Counted from the first letter of the stretch, positions 29,343 through 36,699 are shown. The stretch is DNA of 39,584 nucleotides from Microtetraspora sp. NBRC 16547 (GCF_030268965.1 NZ_BSSE01000014.1:163140-202723); one strand, 5' to 3'. Program-made: numbers and translations. Notes: a model not told the origin generated them from the sequence alone.

Positions 29343-31490
29343 GTGGACCCCGTGACTACCAGTGCGTTCGACCTTCCGGACCACCTCGCCCCCAAGGCCG
29401 ACCCGAAGCTGATCGCCGGCGATGAGCAGCACTTCGCGGCCATCGCGGAGAGCCTCGAGCAGTCGATCGCCGACCTGTCCGACCGCCTCGACGCCGAGCG
29501 CATGGCGCCTGGCGGCATAGGCCGGCAGGCGATGGACCGGGACATGGAGATCCACCGGTTGACCGCTCGCCTGCGCGCACTGCGTCGCTTCGGTTTGGAC
29601 CTGTGCCTCGGACACATGGTCAGCGCGGACGACCCCGAGCCTGTGTACGTCGGACGACTTGGCCTTACGGACAGCGCGGGTCGTCGGCTGCTGCTCGACT
29701 GGCGCTCCCCCGCGGCTGAGCCGTTCTTCGGAGCCACCCACGCCAACCCGATGGGTCTGGCGAGCCGCCGCAGATATCGCTGGACCCGCGGCCGGATCAG
29801 CGACTACTGGGACGAAGTGTTCACCTCGGACGGGTTCGAAGGGCACGCCGCGCTCGACGACCAGTCCGCATTCATCGCCAGCCTGGGCGCCAACCGGTCG
29901 TCCCGGATGCGAGACGTGCTCGGCACCATCCAGGCCGACCAGGACGCCATCATCCGCGCGGGATCCCGCGGCGCTCTCGTCGTCGACGGCGGTCCGGGTA
30001 CGGGGAAGACCGTCGTCGCTCTGCACCGCTCCGCCTACCTCCTCTATTCGGACCCTCGCCTCGGTCACCGCCGGGGCGGCGTGCTGTTCGTCGGTCCGCA
30101 CCAGCCCTACCTGGCCTACGTCGCCGACGTCCTCCCCAGCCTCGGAGAGGAGGGCGTGCAGACCTGCACGCTGCGGGACCTCGTCGCCGAGGGAGCCGCA
30201 GCGGCGATCGAGCCCGACCCGGACGTGGCCCGCCTGAAGTCGTCCGCGGACCTGGTGAAGGCGATCGAGCTGGCCGTCAGGTTCTACGAGAACCCGCCCA
30301 CCAAGGGGATGACGGTCACGACCCACTGGTCCGACATCTGGTTGAGCGCCGACGATTGGGCCGAGGCGTTCGAAGCACCGGAACCCGGTACGCCGCACAA
30401 CGAGGCGCGGGACCAGATCTGGGAGGAGCTGCTCACGATCCTGATGGACAAGCACGACGGCGACGTCTCGCCTGACCTGCTCCGGAGGTCGCTGCTGCAG
30501 GGCAGGGAGCTGCTCACGACCTTCAACAGGGCGTGGCCGCTGATCGAAGCGGCCGACCTCGTCGGAGACCTGTGGTCGGTACCCGCCTACCTGCGGCTGT
30601 GCGCTCCCTGGCTGAGCCCTGATGAGGTTCAGAAGCTGCAGCGCGGGGACGCCCAGGCCTGGACGGTGTCCGACCTGCCGCTCCTGGACGCGGCACGGCA
30701 GCGGCTCGGCGACCCGGAGGCGTCACGACGTAGGCGGCGGCAGGAAGCCGCTCTCGCCGCCCAACGCGAGCGCATGGCCCAGGTCGTCGACAACCTGATC
30801 GAGGCCGATGACGACGGCGAAGGCCTCGTGACGCAGCTGCGCCGAGAGGACCTCCAGCGAAATCTGGTCGACGAGTCTGAGCTGCCCACCCTCGACCCGG
30901 ACCTGCTCGCCGGCCCGTTCGCGCATATCGTCGTGGACGAGGCCCAGGAACTCACCGATGCGGAGTGGCAGATGCTGCTGCTCCGGTGCCCGTCCCGGAG
31001 CTTCACCATCGTCGGGGACCGTGCCCAGGCCAGGCACGGGTTCACCGAGTCGTGGCAGGAACGGCTCGAGCGGATCGGACTCGACCGGATCAACCTGGCC
31101 TCCCTGAGCATCAACTACCGGACGCCGGAAGAGGTCATGGCGGAAGCCGAGCCGGTCATCCGGGCCGTGCTCCCGGACGCCAACGTGCCGACCTCCATCC
31201 GCAGCAATGGCGTCCCCGTCGTCCACGGATCCGCTTCGGATCTGAGCTCGATCCTCGACACCTGGCTCGCCGCACATGCCGACGGAATCGCCTGCGTCAT
31301 CGGCGATCCCACGTTCCAGGAGACGTCCCGCGTCCGGTCGCTGACCCCGGAGCTGTCGAAGGGGCTCGAGTTCGACCTGGTCGTCCTCATCGACCCAGAG
31401 ACGTTCGGCAAAGGCATCGAAGGAGCGGTCGACCGCTATGTCGCGATGACCCGAGCGACCCAGCGACTCGTCATCCTCACGAGTTCCTGA
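29343..31490 (+). CDS. helR: HelR-like RNA polymerase-recycling ATPase (HelD family)
   Basis: 715 residues from the GTG at 29343 (GGAG eight bases upstream); a GTG at 29352 is also possible. A longer frame to 29253 is rejected. SF1 helicase-like modules are visible: an N-terminal coiled coil (~20-90), Walker A VDGGPGTGKTVVALHRSAY (~213-231), a long central insertion with the Arg-rich SRRRRRQEAALAAQRERM helix, Walker B IVVDEAQELTDAEW, QARHGFTESWQERL, SINYRTPEEV, and the C-terminal GLEFDLVVLIDP...YVAMTRATQRLVIL. HelD/HelR proteins pull stalled RNA polymerase off DNA; HelR also expels rifamycin. The RAE upstream favours HelR over plain HelD. It therefore most likely confers rifamycin tolerance. 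Confidence 0.9.
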   Translation: MDPVTTSAFDLPDHLAPKADPKLIAGDEQHFAAIAESLEQSIADLSDRLDAERMAPGGIGRQAMDRDMEIHRLTARLRALRRFGLDLCLGHMVSADDPEPVYVGRLGLTDSAGRRLLLDWRSPAAEPFFGATHANPMGLASRRRYRWTRGRISDYWDEVFTSDGFEGHAALDDQSAFIASLGANRSSRMRDVLGTIQADQDAIIRAGSRGALVVDGGPGTGKTVVALHRSAYLLYSDPRLGHRRGGVLFVGPHQPYLAYVADVLPSLGEEGVQTCTLRDLVAEGAAAAIEPDPDVARLKSSADLVKAIELAVRFYENPPTKGMTVTTHWSDIWLSADDWAEAFEAPEPGTPHNEARDQIWEELLTILMDKHDGDVSPDLLRRSLLQGRELLTTFNRAWPLIEAADLVGDLWSVPAYLRLCAPWLSPDEVQKLQRGDAQAWTVSDLPLLDAARQRLGDPEASRRRRRQEAALAAQRERMAQVVDNLIEADDDGEGLVTQLRREDLQRNLVDESELPTLDPDLLAGPFAHIVVDEAQELTDAEWQMLLLRCPSRSFTIVGDRAQARHGFTESWQERLERIGLDRINLASLSINYRTPEEVMAEAEPVIRAVLPDANVPTSIRSNGVPVVHGSASDLSSILDTWLAAHADGIACVIGDPTFQETSRVRSLTPELSKGLEFDLVVLIDPETFGKGIEGAVDRYVAMTRATQRLVILTSS

Positions 31491-31588
31491 CGTCGGCCGC
31501 CGGACGAACGCCCACTCCCGGCCCATCAGGCGGTGCCGTTCGCGAACGGGCCTGGATTCTCTTGGGCCAGTGGACCCTGGCGAGGTTT

Positions 31589-31627
31589 TGGGTTCGATGT
31601 CAGGAAAGTTGATCTTCTACGAACCCA
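31589..31627. repeat. Inverted repeat in an AT-rich island
   Basis: Arms TGGGTTCG and CGAACCCA are separated by 23 bases. The surrounding stretch 31580-31660 is much richer in A and T than the rest of the window. This is unlike a promoter of the neighbours and resembles the end of a mobile element or a remnant of one; I cannot name a family. No ORF is present. Confidence 0.4.
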
Positions 31628-31771
31628 GCGCCTTTACATTGTAGATTTCTAGTTTCCGGCGATGGAATGGACGGACAGTCACGCCGGCCTCCCCACTTCA
31701 CCCTCGCCGCACAGAGAACGGGGCCACGGAGCACGAGAGTTAGCCTGATGAGGAATACGGGAGGGATCACC

Positions 31772-32272
31772 ATGACCGACTACGGCAGTGTGTCCACCAC
31801 CGGAGACACCTGCACACTGCACTTCGAGCGTCGCCTCCCCCACCCCGTCGAGCGCGTCTGGCGCGCCATCAGCGAGCCCAGGCACCTTGTCGAATGGCTC
31901 GCCGAGGTCGAGATCGAGCCGCGCACCGGGGGCCGCGTCATACTGCGCTGGCTTGCCACGGACGAGTACGGCAAGCAGATCGCCCTGCCCCTCGCCCACG
32001 GCGTGATCAGCGACTACAAACCACCGCACGTCCTCCAGTTCGACACCGACGTCCACGGGATACTCCGCTGGGAACTGGAGGGGGACGGCAGCGGCTGCCT
32101 GCTCCTCTTCAACGCCATCGGCGACTACGGTGACAGGCTCACCAGGATCCTGGCCGGCTGGCACGCCCACCTCGACTTCCTGGCCGACTCGCTCGAAGGC
32201 CGCGCCGTCGACTGGCCCAACTGGCCGCGCGCCCGCTGGGAGGTCCTGCACGGCTACTACAGGGCGCGCTGA
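31772..32272 (+). CDS. SRPBCC (AHSA1/START-like) domain protein
   Basis: 166 residues from the ATG at 31772, with GGGAGGG eight bases upstream; the frame's earlier starts lack homology. Helix-grip fold motifs: CTLHFERRLPHPVERVWRAI, SEPRHLVEWLAEVEIEPRTGG, LPLAHGVISDYKPPHVLQF and the long C-terminal helix LTRILAGWHAHLDFLADSLE. Such proteins bind hydrophobic ligands or modify regulators; function unspecific. It stands alone between the AT-rich island and a convergent gene. Confidence 0.88.
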   Translation: MTDYGSVSTTGDTCTLHFERRLPHPVERVWRAISEPRHLVEWLAEVEIEPRTGGRVILRWLATDEYGKQIALPLAHGVISDYKPPHVLQFDTDVHGILRWELEGDGSGCLLLFNAIGDYGDRLTRILAGWHAHLDFLADSLEGRAVDWPNWPRARWEVLHGYYRAR

Positions 32273-32336
32273 CTCCACCCGGTCCGGGGGTGCATCACCG
32301 CGAACACGCCCGGGGCCGCGCGACGCCTCCGGGCGC

Positions 32337-33116
32337 TCAGGAGGCAGCGACGCCGTACGGGCTGAGCCCGGCGCCGATCGCCGACACCATCCGCTCGGCG
32401 TATCGGTGCGCGGCGAGATGCAGGTTGTGCCCGAAGCTGATCCGGGCCACGCCCAGCTCCGTGAGCGCGGCGGGCGACGGCGAGCCGGGCGCGCACAGCG
32501 CGTTGACGGGGCCGCCGATCTCCTCGACCAGCGCGCCCAGATCCGCGGTGTGCGCCCGGATCGGGTAGACGCAGTCGGCGCCCGCCTCCAAGTAGCGGCG
32601 GCCGCGCCGTACCGCCTCGGCAAGCGGATCCGCGAGCGGATCGGCGTGCCTGGACAGGTACGGATCCGTCCGGGCGTTGACGACCAGGTCGGGGGCCGCC
32701 TCCCGCACGGAGGCGAGGAAGTCGGCCTGCTCCTCCATGTCCACGAGCGCGCCGGTACGCGGATCCGAGTCCTCCAGGTTGCAGCCAACCGCGCCGGCCT
32801 CGGCCAGCCGCTCCACCAACTCCGCGGGCGACAGGCCGTACCCGCGCTCCACGTCGGCGGTCACCGGGACGTCGACCACCCTGCGGATGCGCGCGATCGC
32901 CGCGAACATCTCCCCCGGAGGCGTCCCCTCGCCGTCCTCGTAGCCGAGCACAGCGGCGATCGCCGCGCTGCCGGTGGCGACGGCGGGGAACCCCGCCTCC
33001 GCCACCATCCTGGCGCTGGCGGCGTCCCAGACGTTCGGCAGGACCAGCGGCCTGCCCGGCACGTGAAGGGCGCGCAGCGTCGCAGCCGTCTTGTCCGTAG
33101 CCGCGGCCAGATCCAT
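32337..33116 (-). CDS. isocitrate lyase/PEP mutase family protein
   Basis: 259 residues from the ATG at 33116, which has AGGAG upstream; a longer frame to 33449 overlaps the AhpD-like gene and is rejected. TIM-barrel motifs: LVLPNVWDAASARMVAEAG, VPVTADVERGYG (metal-binding Asp), VGCNLEDSDP, VVNARTDPYL and GADCVYPI. The class includes PEP mutase, carboxyphosphonoenolpyruvate synthase and oxaloacetate decarboxylase-like enzymes; the KKCGH motif of true isocitrate lyase is absent. Substrate cannot be told. It follows the AhpD-like gene after 98 bases on the same strand; a shared transcript is likely. Confidence 0.88.
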   Translation of the reverse strand: MDLAAATDKTAATLRALHVPGRPLVLPNVWDAASARMVAEAGFPAVATGSAAIAAVLGYEDGEGTPPGEMFAAIARIRRVVDVPVTADVERGYGLSPAELVERLAEAGAVGCNLEDSDPRTGALVDMEEQADFLASVREAAPDLVVNARTDPYLSRHADPLADPLAEAVRRGRRYLEAGADCVYPIRAHTADLGALVEEIGGPVNALCAPGSPSPAALTELGVARISFGHNLHLAAHRYAERMVSAIGAGLSPYGVAAS

Positions 33117-33214
33117 CGTGGTCTCCTCGCCTGTCACAGTGGCGGTTCCCGCCGTGGTCGCGGCCCCCGTGGTGCCGCCCGTCATGCTGCCCGGGTCGCG
33201 GCCCGAGGCACCGC

Positions 33215-33703
33215 CTAACCGGCGGGGTGGTACTTTCCGGCGACCATCCGGGTGGAGATCGCGATCCGGTTCCAGGCATTGATCGCGGTGATGGCCCAGA
33301 TCAGCCGGGCCAGCTCCTGCTCGTCGAACTCCTGCGCCGCCTCCGCGTACACGTCGTCGGGCACGCGGGTGGCGGAGATCAGCGTGATCGCCTCGGTGAG
33401 GGCGAGCGCGGCGCGCTCGCGCGCGGTGAAGAACGGCGTCTCCGCCCACGCGGGCAGGGCATAGATCCGCTGCTCGGTCTCCCCTGCCGCCCTGGCGTCC
33501 AGGGTGTGCATGTCGATGCAGAACGCACAGCCGTTGATCTGGGATGCCCGGATCTTCACCAGCGCCTGCAGCGAGTCCTCCAGGCCGGACTCGCTGATGG
33601 TCCGATTCAGCGCCACCATCGCGCGGTAGATCTCCGGGGCCAACCGGCCGATCTCCATGCGAGCGGGCACGGAAACGGTCGTTGACGTGCTCTCATTCGT
33701 CAT
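33215..33703 (-). CDS. carboxymuconolactone decarboxylase (AhpD-like) family protein
   Basis: 162 residues. The AhpD core is present: VKIRASQINGCAFCIDMHT with the redox CXXC-X3-H motif (residues ~60-67), then ARERAALALTEAITLI and EFDEQELARLIWAITAINAWN. The CxxC and His suggest an alkylhydroperoxidase-like disulfide activity in the cytoplasm. Homologues are typical targets of ECF41 sigma factors, yet no ECF41-type promoter was seen upstream here (33704-33760). It probably heads an operon with the PEP mutase family gene. Confidence 0.9.
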   Translation of the reverse strand: MTNESTSTTVSVPARMEIGRLAPEIYRAMVALNRTISESGLEDSLQALVKIRASQINGCAFCIDMHTLDARAAGETEQRIYALPAWAETPFFTARERAALALTEAITLISATRVPDDVYAEAAQEFDEQELARLIWAITAINAWNRIAISTRMVAGKYHPAG

Positions 33704-33799
33704 ACGGACAACTCTAGATCGGCGGCGGCCCGATGTCCGAGGTCCAATTCCGGGTCAGATGAACAGGCCATTTCGGCTTCGGAATGCCCGACGGCTGTG

Positions 33800-33843
33800 A
33801 CGGTCCCGGCCACGTCATATGTACGACGCACGGCCGGGACCGT
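33800..33843 (-). terminator. Terminator of the 33851-34606 hydrolase gene
   Basis: Perfect 12-bp arms ACGGTCCCGGCC and GGCCGGGACCGT around a 20-base loop, starting eight bases after the hydrolase stop on the minus strand. No U-run. Confidence 0.65.
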
Positions 33844-33850
33844 GGGTCGA

Positions 33851-34606
33851 TCACGACCGGCCGGTCAGGAACTCCTGGATGATCCGGGTCGTCTCCGCCG
33901 GACGCTCGAGGCTCGGCAGGTGACCCGCCCAGTCGAGCCGGAGGAGGCTCGCTTGGGGCATCGTACGGGCGAGATGGCGGGCCGTTTCCTGGAAGTAGAC
34001 CAGGTCGCGCTCTCCGGACACCACCAGGGTGGGGGCCTGGATCCGGGCCGGGTCGAGCTCGCCGCGGAGCCGCTCCGGCTCCGGGTCGGCCTTGAGCTGC
34101 ACCTCGAAGGCGTCGCGCTGCATCTCGGCGAGCCGGGCCCTCGTCACTTCGTCCGCCTCGGGGCCGAGCCAGGTCCGCGCGTTGAGGTCCGCGGCGCCCG
34201 CGATGTCACCGGCCTCGATCAGCCGCATCTCCTCCGCGCCGAACTCCTCCATGTCGGGGGTCTCGGGCAGCCCGCATCCGGCGTTGAGCAGCACCAGCCG
34301 GGAGACCAGGCCGGGATGTCCCGTCGCCAGTTCCAGCGCCACGCGCCCGCCGTACGAGGCGCCGACGACGGCCACCTCGCTCATTCCGAGGGAATCGAGC
34401 AGCGCGGCGACGTCGCCGTCGTCGGAGTAGGGGCCGTCCGCCGCCCACGGGCTGCGCCCGTATCCGCGGAACTCCAGCCGGACGACCCGGAACGACGCGG
34501 TCAGCGCCTCCCACTGCGGATCCCACATGCGGGCGTCGGCCGTGCCGGCGTGCAGGAGCACCACCGGATCGCCCGCTCCCGCAACCTCATGCCAGATACC
34601 AGTCAA
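33851..34606 (-). CDS. alpha/beta hydrolase
   Basis: 251 residues from a TTG at 34606, with AAGGAG about ten bases upstream. Motifs: VVLLHAGTADARMWD (oxyanion hole; Ala replaces the usual Gly after His), LEFRGYGRSPW, nucleophile elbow VVGASYGGRVALEL (Ser near residue 84), acid in VVSGERDLVYF, and His in WAGHLPSLERP near the end. It fits small lipase, esterase and peroxidase-like hydrolases; substrate unknown. It is third of its kind in the window but not closely similar to the other two. Flanked by a strong terminator and a LysE remnant. Confidence 0.88.
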   Translation of the reverse strand: MTGIWHEVAGAGDPVVLLHAGTADARMWDPQWEALTASFRVVRLEFRGYGRSPWAADGPYSDDGDVAALLDSLGMSEVAVVGASYGGRVALELATGHPGLVSRLVLLNAGCGLPETPDMEEFGAEEMRLIEAGDIAGAADLNARTWLGPEADEVTRARLAEMQRDAFEVQLKADPEPERLRGELDPARIQAPTLVVSGERDLVYFQETARHLARTMPQASLLRLDWAGHLPSLERPAETTRIIQEFLTGRS

Positions 34607-34621
34607 ACCGTCACAACTCCT

Positions 34622-34771
34622 TTATCGGGCGTCCATGGCGACGCGTAGGCCGAGGTCGAGGCCAAGGCCGATAAGAATCACACCAGAGAACCGCTCCAGC
34701 CGACGCCGTACGGCGGGGCGGTCGAACGCCGGCCGGGTCCGGCCAGCCACCCTGATCAGCCCGGCAGCGAC
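34622..34771 (-). pseudogene. C-terminal fragment of a LysE-family exporter
   Basis: About 49 residues in one minus-strand frame: VAAGLIRVAGRTRPAFDRPA, VRRRLERFSGVILIGLGL, then DLGLRVAMDAR and a stop at 34622. This is the family's last cytoplasmic loop (RPAVRR-LER-G) and final transmembrane helix (VILIGLGLR). The DLGL insert looks like a duplication of GGCCTCGACCTC-type sequence. The rest of the gene, upstream at ~34772, is replaced by the inverted-repeat region of the recombinase module. Confidence 0.6.
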
Positions 34772-34786
34772 GCGGGGCATGACGAG

Positions 34787-34853
34787 CATTCGAACGGAAA
34801 GTCCCGTTAGCAGAGCGGAGTTGAGCGGCTTGCCGTGACTTTCCGTTCGAATG
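34787..34853. repeat. Perfect 17-bp inverted repeats with 33-bp centre, next to a recombinase gene
   Basis: Arms 34787-34803 (CATTCGAACGGAAAGTC) and 34837-34853 (its exact complement) flank 33 bases. Each outer end continues with a further CGAG/CTCG, displaced by three bases. It begins 26 bases downstream of the serine-recombinase stop. It could be the recombinase's crossover or accessory site, the end of an element, or a long terminator; size and perfection favour a recombination site or element end. Confidence 0.6.
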
Positions 34854-34878
34854 TGTCTCGCCGAAGGGTTTTCGCAGG

Positions 34879-35808
34879 TCATGACCCATGCAGTCGGGTG
34901 GCCTCGACGGCTGCGATGCGGGCGGCGTATATCCGGTGCGCCTTGCGCTCAGCCGGGCCGGCGCTGTCGGCAGCGGCAGCACTTTGCTCCAGCACGGCGC
35001 GGTGAAGCGCAAACGGGGCCACCATACGGACCGAATAGCCGGGGCCGCGGCGGATGTTCCGTCCTGAGACGATGGCCAGGCGGACGACCTCGTCCCCAGC
35101 GATGCGCAGGAGATCGGCGAGTCGTCCGGGCACGTCGAGGACCACGTCCACCTGTGGGGCGAGCGCGTCGTCCAGCTCGCCGGGGCGGATCGGAGGCAGG
35201 TCGAGCGGGCTGGGCAGGTCGCGGGCGCCGGCGGCGTCGAGAACGCGGCGGATGGTCTTGGGGGCGACCCGGTGCTGCCGAGCCAAGGCCTTGACGGCGG
35301 CGCCCTGGCGATAGGCCGCCACGATAGCAGTCGCCGTACTCGGGTCGAGGGCGGCGGGGCGGCCCAGGGTCTTGCCAGCCGCCTCGGCGGCAGCGACACC
35401 TTCGCGGGTGTTCTCGCTGATCATGTCGCGCTGGAACTCCAGCACGGCCGCCAGGACGGAGACCATCATTTTGGTGCCGGCGTCGTCGCTGGCCAGGTCG
35501 ATGCCGGAGAGCAGCCCAGATTCGACGCGCAGGTACAGGCCACGGCGGATGAGGACGGGGCGCAGGGCGAGGATGTCGGTGACGGAGCGGAACAGGCGTG
35601 CGGCGTCGGCGATGCGGATGGTGTCGCCGACGGCGGCCTCGTGCAGCAGCGTGGTGAAGCCCGCGCGGTCGAGGGAGAGCTGGCGGCTGGAGGTGGCGGG
35701 GTCTTCGTAGACGGGGGCGCCTGCGGCCAGCAGGGCGGCGAGGGCGTGCCGCTGGCGGGCGTCGGTCTGCTTGTCGGTGGAGTGCCGCAGGTAGACCCGG
35801 TCAGTCAC
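34879..35808 (-). CDS. Small serine recombinase (resolvase/invertase-like) with C-terminal extension
   Basis: 309 residues from the GTG at 35808 (GGAT about nine bases upstream). The catalytic domain has VYLRHSTDKQ with Arg8, Ser10 and Gln14 at the numbering of gamma-delta resolvase. ARLFRS supplies the two Arg (R71, R74), and the E-helix ISENTREGVAAAEAAGKTLGRP follows. An HTH_7 domain at ~165-205 reads DPSTATAIVAAYRQGAAV and APKTIRRVLDAAG. A further ~100 residues (DLPPIRPGELDDALAPQVDV through AVEATRLHGS) are not in the usual Tn3/Pin type and I do not recognise them. Its start overlaps the end of an 87-residue gene by eight bases. Confidence 0.85.
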   Translation of the reverse strand: MTDRVYLRHSTDKQTDARQRHALAALLAAGAPVYEDPATSSRQLSLDRAGFTTLLHEAAVGDTIRIADAARLFRSVTDILALRPVLIRRGLYLRVESGLLSGIDLASDDAGTKMMVSVLAAVLEFQRDMISENTREGVAAAEAAGKTLGRPAALDPSTATAIVAAYRQGAAVKALARQHRVAPKTIRRVLDAAGARDLPSPLDLPPIRPGELDDALAPQVDVVLDVPGRLADLLRIAGDEVVRLAIVSGRNIRRGPGYSVRMVAPFALHRAVLEQSAAAADSAGPAERKAHRIYAARIAAVEATRLHGS

Positions 35809-36064
35809 GTCCGGTATCCGCAGGGTGGGTGCGGGTGAAGGCTCGGGCGCTGCACGCATTGGTGGGGACGTAGTCACGCCGCTCCCGGGTGTCGGCCTGC
35901 CAGGCCAGGACGACCGGGCCGCCTGCCTCGTTGGCGCGCACTGCGGTGCGGATCTCGCCGACCTCCCCGCGGACGTGCGCAACCCGCGCCTCGTACCGGG
36001 TGATCTCTGCCGCGGTGTGGGGGATCTCCGTGCCGTTCCAATCGGTCTGCTTGAGCAGGGCCAT
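35801..36064 (-). CDS. Unknown 87-residue protein coupled to the serine recombinase
   Basis: ATG at 36064 with AAGGGGG a few bases upstream; the stop overlaps the recombinase GTG by eight bases (GTGACTGA), indicating translational coupling. The sequence MALLKQTDWNGTEIPHTAAE is followed by a helical, amphipathic stretch (ITRYEARVAHVRGEVGEIRT) and a Thr/Arg-rich C-terminus. I do not recognise the family. Small size and tight coupling suggest a partner of the recombinase such as a directionality or regulatory factor, but nothing in the sequence proves it. Upstream dyads at 36100-36120 and 36221-36250 may be its control sites. Confidence 0.6.
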   Translation of the reverse strand: MALLKQTDWNGTEIPHTAAEITRYEARVAHVRGEVGEIRTAVRANEAGGPVVLAWQADTRERRDYVPTNACSARAFTRTHPADTGRD

Positions 36065-36099
36065 CGTGCCCCCTTATCGGGGCCAGCCGGATGGTGGCC

Positions 36100-36120
36100 G
36101 GTGGGTGTCTGCAACCCACC
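36100..36120. promoter_or_regulatory. Inverted repeat upstream of the recombinase operon
   Basis: Perfect arms GGTGGGT and ACCCACC with seven bases between, 35 bases before the ATG at 36064. A likely operator for the small-protein/recombinase operon. Confidence 0.45.
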
Positions 36121-36220
36121 CTAGGGGGCGAAAAGGGGAGGCGGAAGGCTGAATCGGATCCCATTGGATCGGCGTGCCCTTTCCGCAGGTGGGCGGATGC
36201 GGCTCGATTGAATCTGGCGG

Positions 36221-36250
36221 TGGGGGCGTAATCGACCGATTCTGCCCCCA
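36221..36250. repeat. 30-bp imperfect palindrome
   Basis: TGGGGGC and GCCCCCA outside, AATCG and CGATT inside, with two-base mismatches between. It lies between the recombinase operon and the histidine-kinase remnant. It could be an element boundary, a terminator for the remnant, or an operator. Confidence 0.45.
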
Positions 36251-36273
36251 TGGTTTCGGGTTGACGCTGTGGA

Positions 36274-36664
36274 TCAGGCTCTCATCGCGCTGCCCTGTGG
36301 AGATCGTTTCTCGAAGCACACGCTGACTTCAACGATGACGGCCAGTCCGAAGTAGACACCGACCGCGAACTGGAGGGCCGCGCACAGCGCTGCCGTGTAC
36401 GGCGTCGCCGCAGCGACCGCCGTGTAGAGCGCGACGGCGGGTACCCGCCGGCCAGGTACGCCAGGAAGGCGCCGGTCGTGGCGAGCAGCACCACCCGGCC
36501 AGGGGCAGGCTGGCCAGGACGGTGAGCACGTAGCCCGGGACGCCCACCGGCGACCACCCCGCGGGCTGCCAGCGCGCGGCGACCAGGCAGCCGACAGCGG
36601 TCAGGGACACCGCCAGCACGCAGTCGGCGACATACATCACCATCGGACGCGGCCAGGAACGCAC
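36274..36664 (-). pseudogene. Frameshifted N-terminal membrane region of a sensor histidine kinase
   Basis: From about 36664 leftwards, homologous pieces are found in three frames: VMYVADCVLAVSLTAVGCLV and GYVLTVLASLPLA in the first, VVLLATTGAFLAYLAGGYP in the second, AVALYTAVAAATPYTAALCA and LQFAVGVYFGLAVIVEVSV in the third. Joined, they make the N-terminal multi-helix sensor domain of a NarL-type histidine kinase (PAVALYTVA pattern). The frames change at about 36495 and 36435. The kinase and ATPase parts are absent. An intact kinase of the same class lies 900 bases away at 37584. Clear debris of a lost two-component gene. Confidence 0.6.
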
Positions 36665-36685
36665 CCAGGCAGCCTAAAGCGGCCC

Positions 36686-36699
36686 ACCGCCCGGGCGGT
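36686..36699. terminator. 14-bp GC palindrome after the membrane-protein gene
   Basis: ACCGCCCGGGCGGT is a perfect palindrome, 58 bases downstream of the membrane-protein stop on the minus strand. A second GC-rich partner CGGCCCGGGC follows. Possible terminator; too short a loop for certainty. Confidence 0.35.

Noticed and set aside
31589-31600. tRNA-like GGTTCGA motif
   Set aside because: No acceptor stem, anticodon arm or CCA-compatible pairing could be built around it.
33117-33449. Longer form of the PEP mutase family gene
   Set aside because: It would overlap the AhpD-like gene in another frame; the ATG at 33116 has a good ribosome site and the homology begins there.
33704-33760. ECF41 promoter in front of the AhpD-like gene
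   Set aside because: This gene class is a usual ECF41 target, but no CACA-N16-CGTC arrangement is present in its upstream region.
35809-36114. 102-residue N-terminal extension of the serine recombinase
   Set aside because: The catalytic domain begins right at the GTG at 35808, with Ser at position 10 as in known resolvases; the extension is the shadow of the 87-codon gene.
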